Origin: Hyalella azteca | Lineage: Eukaryota > Arthropoda > Malacostraca > Amphipoda > Hyalellidae | Assembly: GCF_000764305.2 (NCBI RefSeq) | Contig: NW_025943802.1 | Location: forward strand, 62,001-126,000 | Direction of reading: 5' to 3' | Length of the DNA stretch: 64,000 nucleotides | Shown here: positions 12,101 through 24,100 of the stretch, in pieces | How the letters are laid out: each line of letters begins with the position of its first letter | Numbering within the stretch: position 1 is the first letter of the stretch | The notes under the pieces: generated by a model | What the model was told of the DNA's origin: nothing | The model's database searches: none | What the model saw: only the letters and a program-made list of their open reading frames with translations | Position numbers and translations under genes: made by a program

Positions 12101-15100
12101 TTAAGTCATGACCATAAAGTATTGGGCTTTAGTCCGTTCATTCTGCTCACAGCTGTCATAATATTCGTTATAGTTATAGTATATAATATTTGTACTAACA
12201 AATAGTCCTGGAGTAAGCAAAAAGCAAAAATCCTGCACTATATTGCATCATATTTTACACGGAAATATCCGTACAAAGCAGTGTGATGAAGATAGTTTAT
12301 AACTTGCTTGGTCGGAGGCAATCATGTCAACCTGCAGTGAAATGAATGGAAGTTCATGTCTAATATGCCTCTATATCAACCAAGCCATGGATCGATTTTT
12401 CACTAGGGAATTCTAATGTATGTTTTTCTCGAAAATTTTGTTAACTATTACGTAGTGAAGATCGGGTGGAACTAAAACGACGGTTTAATGTAAATCTATA
12501 TTGACTTGAATATTCGTTGCCATTCGCCACCTTTGCTCGCTTATATATTTTCATACGAACTGACGTTGTAAAGGTCAACAAACAATACTTTTTCTGTTGA
12601 AGCTCCAGAAAATGTTCGTTTTTGTCCTTTTGATGCTCGTGCTTCTTCTCTTCCAAAATTAAAGTCATATAAATGCTTACAAATTATTCTCAGATCGCGA
12701 TTTTTTATGTTCGATCTGTCGTTTCGTACCAACGTTTTTCAGCATAGAAAGCTCACAGGACAAAATCGTTTTCTTTCTCATCCAATTTCAAAAACGTGAA
12801 TAGTTTAAAAGGTTAAGGGGGAGGGGGTAATTGCATCGATGAATATATATTGAGGGACGCAGTGGTACGTAACAAGCTTTGAAAGCTTCCTTTGTGCCAA
12901 CATTTAAACTGATTGGAGAAGTTTGTGCATGGGATTACCACGAATTTATAGCAATCCTGAAGCTCAGGCGTGACAGTAATATCTCATTGTTAGAAAATCG
13001 TCCTCAATTTTATCTAAGTATAGCGCTAAGTTCTAATGAGTGAAGGTGCAGTCGTTCTGTCCACAAATTTGCTACGTCCATTTGATGTAAGTGGACATCA
13101 AAGATTGTTTACATCAATTACATACGAAAATATTTAAACGCTCCACGGTGCATTAATGGCAAGAAACCCTTTTATTTTATTTAAGGTAAGTAACTTGTCT
13201 ACAAAAGTCATCCGACTTAAGAGCTTAACCCAGTCCTAGACGGAGTTAATAAAATGTTCCGGACAGTTTCAAGTTGAGAAATATGCGTGAGTTTTTAAAC
13301 AGGTAGGCAGATTTGATTTCTTTTCTATCCTGGAATGGAATTTGCAGTCGCAATACTAAGTGGCATTGTCCCGAAGCTTTACATTTGTCATCAACAAACT
13401 GCTGCTTAATATAAGATTACGAAGGCAAAAACGTTCAATTGTTTCACGTTTCTACTCCCGAAGCAATGCAGAGTTGCTTTCATAATAACGTTTAAAAAAA
13501 TATAACTCAGTACTCAGTGCAGTGAGTGACAGAGAGCGCGTTTTCTCGTCGACGAAAACTTGAGGTCATGGACAGACGGACTGACAGACGGACAGACAGA
13601 CAGACAGACGGACATGGAGAGCACAATAGTGCATTTTTTCCATAAATGAGAAAATGCGCTAAAAATAATAAGCATTTGATAATTCGAATCCCCTTCGTAG
13701 CGATGCTCATCTTCTTTTTCGTATTTCCTGAACTCTTGGAGAAATTGAAGCTCATCAAAAGTTTCTCGGTGATCAAATACTTACTCGTGCTCGATCTCAA
13801 GATGGCAGAGGCAAGTTTTAGCAATGATTCAAAAGTTTCCCCGACCGTCCCGTACTTCAGATTCTCTCTCAAGATCTAACGGAAACAATCAGGAGTCATT
13901 GGTGCCTAATTACCGCCTTGTAGGAACTTCGTCACGTATACCCAGTCGTATAGAAACTTGCTCGCAGATTTAATACTGTATATGGCACTTAGTATTGAAT
14001 TCTCGCTTACGCCAGCTCCTTTGATCCACTGCGCAGTTTTATTCATTCATACTGGTGCAGAAACTAATTTTTGCATGCTAGTTAGACTTAACACCCAGAA
14101 GTCAAAATCAACTACTACACTGTTTTCAACACCGCTGATTGTCTGTAACAAAGTCATTAATTTTTATATGATTACCCATGATTACCCAGACCCATTTATA
14201 TGATTACCCAGATGTCAGAAAAACAACTTATTTGACAAGGTATTCAGACTTCAGAAACTGCTTGAACATTTCAAACTTAGCATGCTTAGCCAATGCCTGC
14301 CATCTACCGAGAGCATATACAGTATATAGTATAGCGTTGCATACACTCTTACCAGTTGGGCTGTATCCAGGCCTTCTACTTCAGATTAGCACACAAAATA
14401 CATGGTAATTGTACTATTGCCTTGTATTGATTTGAATACGCATCAATTGTACGAAAAACGGCCTGCCCAATGAAAAAAGGTTTTTGATTGTGCCGGCCTT
14501 GGATACAATTTAGATTATGAGATAGATCAGCAGTGCGCTGCTGAGACAAGGCAGTGCGCTGCTGAGACAAGGCAGTGCGCTGCTGAGACAAGGCACTGCG
14601 CTGCTGAGACAAGGCAGTGCGCTGCTGAGACAAGGCAGTGCGCTGCTGAGACAAGGCAGTGCGCTGCTGAGACAAGGCAGTGCGCTGCTGAGACAAGGCA
14701 GTGCGNGCTGCCAGTACATAACGCAGCTCACGGCCATCAAGTCTCACCCAAACCGAGTCGAGCGGCCGCCCTGACGCGCTGGTCCAGGTGACGTGGGTGG
14801 CGAGGTGTAGAGGAGACATGGCGCTCACTGCTGCCTCATCAACTACTCTAGAGAAACTGCTAACTACTTCTGCTGAACCATCTTCCTTCCGGCTAACCGT
14901 CATATGAACTAATCTGAAAAAGTGAGACACATTACAATGATGAGTAAATTCCATTTCAAATTACAAGGCGAGGCATTCACCGTCTTACAATCACTAGAGT
15001 TGTAATAGATCTGTCTCTTATACACATCTAGATGTGTATAAGAGACAGGAGTAAAGGAGATGTGCATGTAATTAAATCGAAAATAATAGCAACGAAATTT

Positions 15101-18100
15101 GAGAATACTAACTAAATTACAATTCTACTTCGATTTTGATCACTCATGCAAAAATGAACGAAGTTAACAGCATTTACTCAAACACTAAAAAATTACGATT
15201 TTTTTCAGATAATGAATAAAATTGGTTAGTGCACGTCGAGAATTTAAATTTCAATTTTTTTGCTCTGAACTGTTCTGAAAATATTTGAACATTACTGGTT
15301 GAGCCGTCGTAATTATAAACTTAATTCTCAGGCAGAGGAGGGACTTTCAATAAAATATTTTGTCGAATTGATGAATAAAATTGAATGATTTATCCGCATG
15401 ATCGACGATCTTTCGCACACGCTAATAAAATATCGTCGGCATCAAGCAACAAGCATTCTAGCCTGAATCAAATGTCCAATGAATTTTTTTCTTTGTTGCA
15501 TCTCGCAATGAAAGGAAGCCTTCCATTAATGTACATCGTGTAAGTCCCCTATAGCAATCGGCTCTCTGTTACACGGAAAGCCGTCACTCGTTGCAATTGC
15601 TGGGGATTAATATAGGGATCGGTTCAAAGTGTATAGTCTGAGTCACAATATGAGAAGAGGTCTATATTTAATTATGCTCTAAACGCGTGCAAATTTAGTA
15701 CAAGAGGTCTATATTAATTAACTATGATCTGAACACGTGCACATTTAGTAACTCAGGAAAAATCTTCTCTGCACTGCATTTTTCGTAACTCAATGTAATT
15801 AAAGAATTAGAGAGCAATGAGTTGATTGATCACGGTATGAGACGCGAAAACAAACCCAGCGAATTGTGGTACCGTGTACCTGTTTAATGGATGTCCTTAC
15901 GTAGTTAATGCATTAGAAAAATAATTTCAACAATTTTCTCCACATACAATAAACAATTTGAAGTGTTTTGGAGAATCGGTGGTAAATATTCTCCCTTATT
16001 ATTGCATTGATATAATATCGCAAATGAGGTCGCACACATGCGTTACCCAAAAAAATATTCCAGTCCATTTTATTTTTCTCACTGATAAAATCAATCAAGC
16101 AGAAATATTTATTTATGCTTTATTTTATAGTAATGTGTAAACAATTCTCAACAAAGTTTGATCTGTCAACTTTCATCCCGCATCAAGCTTAAAAGAGATC
16201 AAGCTTAAAAGAAATAAATTCGAGTTACTTTTGAGGGATTAATTTTCAAACGTACAATTATTTAACGAGGCAAGCTTTTCTTAATTGTCAGCACGTGCAG
16301 TAGGCGAGCAGGTGGCCTGGCGTTTCGATTTTAAACGATTTTTCTCTGAATTCGACGTGACAAAGCAGTTTTTCCGATACCAATTTCACGGCTAAGCAGC
16401 TTTGTTCTACTCGTTAGGCAACAGCAGTCAATGCTTAAGCCTTTCGTATTGCATCAGGGGCAACAACGATAAAAAACTGGACCAGGAGACCAGTAAGTCT
16501 CGATTGTGTCGCCAGGTCTGCTCTTGCATAGAATTCTAGAGCAGTACAGAGCAAATCAGAATTCGTTATGGGAAAATTCTTCCTAATTGAGAAGCTGCGA
16601 ATGTGATTTTTAAGTGGTAAATATACGAGATGCTTAGTTTAGTCACTGTTTTAAATTGTTGGCACAAAGACTAAGCTCATTAGCTCAGCTCAAGGCCATT
16701 TCCGGATGCTAACGAGAACTTTCCTAATGAGCTAGCCTGCAAAATTGTTCCTCCTCAGCGCGCGGACCGTCTAAGTCAGGATCAGAAAAATTTTTATTCA
16801 TTTTTGTGGAAAAAAAACTTCTTGTGATGTGCATAAAAGACTGGCGATGTTAAACTTCCAGCAGCAGGGAGGCCTACGGTGACTTTAAACTATCTGTACA
16901 CTTTGATGGGCCGTTGTAAAATCCCTTAAGCCAACCGAGTACGGGAAAAACGGCAAAAAATTTAACTTATGCACACGCTAGAAATAAAATAAAACAGTTG
17001 TCACAGATGATCAAGATGATGGTGGTCGTGGTGCTGGTATACACGCTCTGCTGGCTGCCGTTCAACGTCTTAATGGTGAGTGATTAATGCAGGATCGTAA
17101 TGTACTGATTAAGATTAATTATTTATTAATGCGTCAGTGAAGAACAAGGCATGAAATTAAAAGACTGTATAGTGCCTCAATTTACAATTTTTTTTTTAAT
17201 TTAGTGCCTCCTGCCGCCATAAACATTATATATTTTTCTATCTTAATAAATTGTTTTTTTTTTAAATCCTACTAATCTGCTGAAGTTCTACCTCTGCTCT
17301 TTTAGTGGTCAATCAGTTGGCGTTGACGTTTGGTTCATGAGGCTTCAGGATAATATCAAAGTTTCTAAAGATTAAATATTGGAAATTTTTAGAGAGGAGT
17401 CAGAATCAAAATCCTAGCCAAAATATTGAAGACGCTTTAATCTGTTTATTTTACTAGGGTGATTCAACTGTCATTCAAATTTGTATTTGAATGCATCGGT
17501 CGTTCATTTTCATTTTTGTGTACAAAATAAATTAAGGGAAAGTTACGCTAATTCAGTGAATTAGTTAAGTGAATTAATTCAGTGAATTAATTAAGTTCAA
17601 TTTCAGTGAACAAATCATACACATGCCAAAAAATTTTCTGTGAGAGTTTTTGGATCAATGCATGCATGATAATAATTTCACTAAAGGCTTCAAGCATCAT
17701 AGAATCTGAATCAATAACTTACTTCAGATTAAAGAAAACAATCAGCGCGTTGAAGAACTCAAGATAAATGAGGCGTTACATCTGATGCCACGGAGCTCGA
17801 TTCATAATTACCAATTAATATGATGATTGTAATAGATAGTGTGACAGTATAACAACATTCAATGCTATCGAGGCTTTTATAAGCATCGCTATTACATTAT
17901 TCGCCAATCATCGAAGATTGAAGAACAATATGAATTTCTCGCAGGGGTAAACATTCTATTACCTGGAATTTGCCCGAGCTCGGCCCCCACAGTAATTAAC
18001 ATGATCATTGTCTTGATTATTTACTTAGAATTACTGCAGACTAGATCTCTGCTTTGGAAAATAAGGATTGTATTCCTTTACATCAATACCAGGATATAAA

Positions 18101-21100
18101 TAACTCAAAAAGTGGACGATGACACGCACGATATTTCATCTATTACCGATCGCGCGTTACTATAAAAAAATTCATGCAAAAACGCTTGACATGAAATATA
18201 AACAATCATTGATTAATTATCATTGGAAGACTGTGTGCCGTTCAACTGCTTTGCCAGGAAGCCTTTCTGAATCTCAGCTCGGAGACCCATTGTTTGAGTG
18301 AACTCGTTTCAGTCAGATCAATGCATGGGGCATATTGCCCAAATTGTGAAACACTTTATCGCCCACAACATGCAGATAGCGGACGTAGCACTAATACGCT
18401 TTTTTGCAGGACAGATCTGGGTCAGAATGATTCACAAAGACGCAAATAGTGTATCGGCATTTAAATAAAGTCTTCGTTTGTCATAGAGTAAGGCCGTAGC
18501 AGGGCAGGCATGTTATGGCACAGCAAACAAATGAAAATATGCAAATTATTAAAAAAGAATTGAAAATGAAGCAAAAAAATCTTGCTTTGTTTAAATTCGC
18601 ACGCTGAAACCAATCGTTTGTCATTGAAAACTATATCAATTTCAGAAAATAAAATTCATTGCAGGACGTTCATATTCAACTTCAGCACACCTTTACATAA
18701 GACGCTCAAGATATCAAGTCAAAATGCTTTTGACTTCCGCTAGCAACGGTCATGAGTTGCCACACAAATCCTTTTACGAGTTGTTTGTATCTGCGACAAA
18801 ATATTCCAGAGTGAGGCCGGGAATAAAACTGCAGCTGATATTCTTCTATACCTGCATATGTCACTCTTGAGTTCCACACAATAACGGATGCAGCAGCCCT
18901 TATTTTACAAGTGTCTGATCTGACGCGAGTGTCAACGCGTCGAGCAAACGTCGCTGTGTGTTAGAGTCTTCCACCACACTTCTTTTCTCGCAATTTTGCG
19001 GGAATATTTACAGTAATTCAGCCCGCAGCACTGGAGTCAGATTCGTCTTACCAGTTGAGAAGCCTGTGCCTGCTACAATAATATTATTTTTGATGTATTC
19101 GTAAAACATGATTTCTACTACTGGGTCATGGCATTGCAAAGTAAAGATAGGTTAATTTAAATATCGAGCTTATATTTATATATGAAAAATATTAATGTAC
19201 TATATATCGGTTATATTTCTTAGCATGTTTTAACAGAATTTTTAAGAATATATAATACAAATACTGCATTAATATAGCTGCTTAAAGCACCCTCTCAGCG
19301 ATGCTTACTCAAACAAACTTAAAATGAGACACACCTTCGTATTATCAGGACTGTTATTATAGTGATGAACGAGTCAATACTAGTGAGTTTTGTTATGTAA
19401 ATTCTGCCTTCCTGAAATTGAAGATAAGAAGAAATAGTTTACATGACATATTATTAAAAGATATAATTTACATACGAATCGAAGTAAAGACTTTTGAGCT
19501 CTGGAGCGCGTCTGTAGCAAGTAATACCGATATCAGTAGAGCGATAAGTGTATTATTTGGAGCCAATCCTCCGTTGTTTCTCAGCGTAACGGTAGAAAAT
19601 ATTCGCCCAATTCATGTGGAAATGAAAAATAAATATTGCTGTTTGTTCTTTACGCGTTCTTTTAAATGTTTATCAACAAATAAAAATCGAGTTACAGCAT
19701 AAACGAGAACTTGGATGTTTTATAACAAAATCAATTAAATATTTATAATACACTGATTAAATATGTTTGTATTAGTACGTATAACCAATACGCGGGCAAT
19801 GTTGTTACAACGAAAATTGTAACAATGAAATTTCGAAAAAACTTTTATGACCTGAATTTCTCCAAATAACAGAAATCAAGTAAATGATTCAAAAAAATTA
19901 AGACTTCGGAATTTTTAGACGATGTTTGATCATAACTTCGATGAGTGATGAAATGTTTACGTAAAAGTTGTCACGCCGGCGCTTCGGCTGCCGAAATTCT
20001 AATTCAAATGACATTCAAAGGAAGAGTTCAAAGCTAAATCATTTAATGTTAAAAGATAAGGAATGAATGAACTAAAGTTAACAGGCATCATCAAACTGTA
20101 ATTGACATTTAAATAAAGTAAAATTACCGCCAAAATTAATTACCAATAACAAAATAAAATCTTCTCAACGCTGAAAATTTGTCTCTTCAATCCCTATCCT
20201 GCTTCTCAACAGTAGTCAAACCTACGTTATTATCATTAGAATAACATTGATAAATATAAATGAGTGAGCATTGATGTATAGCATTAAGAAATATAAATGA
20301 TTGAGCATTGATATAAAGCATTGAGTAATATAAATAATATTAATGATTTTCATTGAAGCTTGTAAACTTGTGATCGATCATCTGATTTCGATTAAATTGC
20401 GATATTTTTCTGAAGGTGTCGCAGCAATAATTTGCTTCCGTGATATGAAGAATATTGGCTGGAATTTCCCCCTGGTTTCATTAGTTTTCTTCGTGTGTGT
20501 ATTTACTTCAACATTCAGTATTAACGACACAATTTTTAGTTCAAGCAAATTACCGAGATTATTGCATTTAAGTTGAATTCATAACTTCAGCCATTTCTGA
20601 GAAAAGAAAATTTAAATTCAACTCTCAAAACTCAAGGTGATTGTTCTGGAATAACAATTTTTTTTCAGCCAATTTACTGACGCTCAAAACTTATAATTGA
20701 CATGACAGCACAATTACAACTCCAGTGATAATATCTTCGTTGATAAAAGACAGTGAAACTCGAAATCTAATTAACGCTTCCTTCACAATAATCTAATTCA
20801 GTGACGTCAACTCCCACTTTGCGCCAAAGATTTCAGTCTTTTCTACACCAATCGGGACCTTTGTTTATTGTAGTCAACCCCTAAAGCCAAGCCTATAGTT
20901 CAGCGATAACAACCACTTCACTCTGTTCACGTGTTGGCGGTAAGTTGATCTTCTGTGGATCGTGGCACCGATTGATTCAGCGTTGCTTACAAGTAACTCT
21001 GCCGCAAAGCATCAGTTGGAGGGCTGAAAAAACCATTGATTAATTCAATAATCTATTGCCACAGCTGCGTCGTCGCACACTACAAGAATATAATTACGAA

Positions 21101-24100
21101 TTTTTGAGGACGATTAATCTTATTTGCTGATTAAACACAATTTATAGAGACCGCGGCCGTTGAAGACCTGATGATCCGAAGCGTGCTGGGCGCAGGCCGC
21201 TGCTTGATTGCAGGAGATTATTGAATTTTTCGTTGAAATTCAGCTTCAAATTCAACAGATATGAAAACGTAGAATATTAGAATAGGAGAACAGAAACTGT
21301 TCTTTTAAAAAGGTTTGATTGAACCCCGGAGGATTTGTTTTATGATAATATCCTTATTAGTTTTTCTTTCGATGCATCGATTTACCAAAGCCAACGAAAA
21401 ATGTTGTTTGTTTTATTAAAAAAACAATAAGAAAATTGTCAAAAACTAATTCTGTAGCATTCGATCGAACCTGTTCAAAGAAACACCAAGAAGCATATAT
21501 TCTAAATCAAATCATTATTAACACATTCATTTCTAAAGTGAAAATTACCAATTTTCGATGCACTCTACGTTTTAGACACAGAACCAGCAACAGGTTTTAA
21601 AGAAAACAAGTAAATTTTAATTTAATTCTCTCTAATTTCAATTCAATTTCAACACTGAGATGAGATTGCGGCATTAAACATGCAAGTAAAACGAAAATAG
21701 TAAAATTTAACAATGCGTTTCCAACGATTTCAGCGATGAATTCCCTTTCCTCAAACAAGAAACTGTTCCAATCTTTCTGAGTTCCATCGTATCTATAATA
21801 CCTGGATGCAGCCTCCCAGCATACGTCAAATACCTCCATATCAGTGACTAAGCGGCAATAAAAACTTGAAAGTTATTTTCAGATGATGAATATGGGGGCA
21901 AGGGTCGAAAGAATTCCATTGAGCGGCAGAGAGATGCTGTTACCATCTATCCGGTTTCTTCGTTTGCATGGTTTTTTTTTCGTTCTTGATATCAAAATTG
22001 CGAGTAACGCAGTAATTGTATATTTTTTTCCATATTAGATCATAGCTGATTTGTGGAATCGGATCCTCATCAAAGAGAACTTTTGATGCGCAGAAGTCAT
22101 GGTATGTTTAGAGCACAATATGATTCAACATATGTGATACAATGGTATGTTTAGAGCCCTATATATGACTCAGCATATGTACAAAAACAAGGATCGCGTA
22201 ATAACGAAAAAAAACTCATACACGGAACTGGGATTGTATGGAGACCAAGTAACTCATACACAGAAAAGTAATTCATGTAGTGACAAAGTAAATCACACAG
22301 AGGAACTGGTATCTTGTAAAGACTAAGTAACACCTACACAGAAACAGGAACCGTGTAGTAACGAAGTACCTTACACGGAAACTGGGATTGTTTAATGAAG
22401 AAGTAACTCGTGCATGAAAGTAGTATCATGTAGTAACGAAGTAACTCGTATGAGTTAGAGTAAATTTTAGCTCAAGAACCGATGAAGTGCATTATTCCTT
22501 TGACATTCATGTGTTGCGAGAATATACCTTTATTTATTTAACACAGATGACGTGCATAAAACAGTCTACGGATCTCACAACCAGTATTTGCTTTACTTTG
22601 TTCCACTAAGTCGATCAATATCTTTGCTGCTAAACATTTTTGAGAAGTAATAAGTCTTGATAATCCATACTGGATTTTTGAAGTGCCGATTTGGAATTCA
22701 AGTATTACGATACCATCAACAAAACAGAACGAATTTACATATCCCAAAAAGAAGTTTATAATATTTCACCTTCGAGTATTTATACACAATAAAGTTATTG
22801 CTGTTACGAGCACAAAATAGTTGTTATTTAATTCGTATTGGAAACAAATATGAAATTTTTTTTAGTCGACTCAATTAAAATATTTGACGTCGCCAGCCTG
22901 CATTAGCCTGAGCTTGACGATGCAATAAGTAAAGGGGTGAAATTAATTAATTTAATCATGCAACGTCCTCTTAATTACTTAATTTTAACACCAAAGCTCC
23001 TCAGATGCTGCTGAGAAATTAATTGATTTACACATGTGTCTCTGATGCATCCATAATGGATTGAAAAACTATTCGCGGAGCGACTTTCGGTTAAAAATCG
23101 CTATAAAATAAGTTTGATGCACTAAGTATTTCAAAAGAAAAGTTCATACGGCTTTTTTAATATTAAATTCAGCCTTTGAAACTACCTTCAAATGAACCTC
23201 ACGGTAGGAGTACCTTGACATCCTTTTCATTGTTGATATAAAAATCTAATTCAGCAACTTTATGCTGAATTTTTTTTCCCCATTTTTTCAGCATAAAAAT
23301 TTTTAATTTCCAATTCAATATATCAGCGAAATTGAAAAATATTGAAGACTTTTTCAGTTCACTAAAATTAGTTCAGTTTCATATTGACATTAAAAGTTTC
23401 ATTATCACTGGTTTAGCGAAAATACAATACGTTTTTTTTCTAAAATAACCACGATCAAATATTTTCCGTTGACAAATGGCAGAGAGCAAGACTTGAAATA
23501 TTTTCTTGTGAGATTAAATTCCCAGCAAAGGCCTGCAATCGCTGGGAAAGGATCGTCCTGAGAGTTATGAGCCCCAAGGAATGGCTTGAAGTGACGTCGA
23601 GAGTTGTGAGATGCTCACTAGACCCTTCAATAATACGTCTCAAGACCTTTTCTGACATTAATCACACACCTTAACGGAAGTTGAATGAAGATTAAATGAT
23701 TATCGAAATTTGATTATTATGGTGTATTTTGTTATCGCTACAACGAGTTGCCATTACTGGCAACAATTACGGCAAAGGAAAAAGGATTTGAATCAACGTA
23801 AAATACAAGAATTATGGGCTTTCAATCAAGAAACTTTGCAGGCAAGAGCCGGTGCACCATGTGTTAACCCTTGACGCAGGTCCTAGAATAAATCAGTTAC
23901 ATCACGAGAACATTTTTTAACATGCGTGGTTTTGCCATAAATTGGATGTATATGTCTTCGCTAGAATCCTGCTTTGCACAAAATACGTTTGTTTCGTGAC
24001 GGTAATCTTATATGTAAGTTTTATTAGCGCTATGTGGGAAAACCATGTTGGGTTAATACAAACGATCTTATTATATAGCCACAATGCAACAGGCCGGTTT

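Larger units (their letters stand above)
198..17006 (+). other. Intron of the RYamide receptor gene (16.8 kb)
   Basis: AT-rich sequence with no additional convincing gene. It holds the tandem arrays at 2800-4620, 5098-5272, 7091-7350 and 14529-14705, a dispersed repeat at 13494-13660, an orphan exon-like segment on the minus strand near 14.8 kb, and an embedded sequencing adapter at 15011-15048. The remaining stretches (about 200-2750, 4.7-5.1, 5.3-7.1, 7.35-13.5 and 15.05-17.0 kb) show only short stop-bounded frames without recognisable domains. Because an adapter lies inside, the intron length as assembled should not be trusted. Confidence 0.7.

Noticed and set aside
13507..13872. 121-residue minus-strand frame with SVCLSVRLSVRLS, and similar frames near 46255 and 61113
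   Set aside because: These pass through the dispersed GTCT-microsatellite repeat. The low-complexity peptide is a by-product.
14510..14740. Repeat peptide frames such as RTALSQQ and ALPCLSS
   Set aside because: Direct translation of a 21-bp tandem array that ends at an N. No independent coding support.
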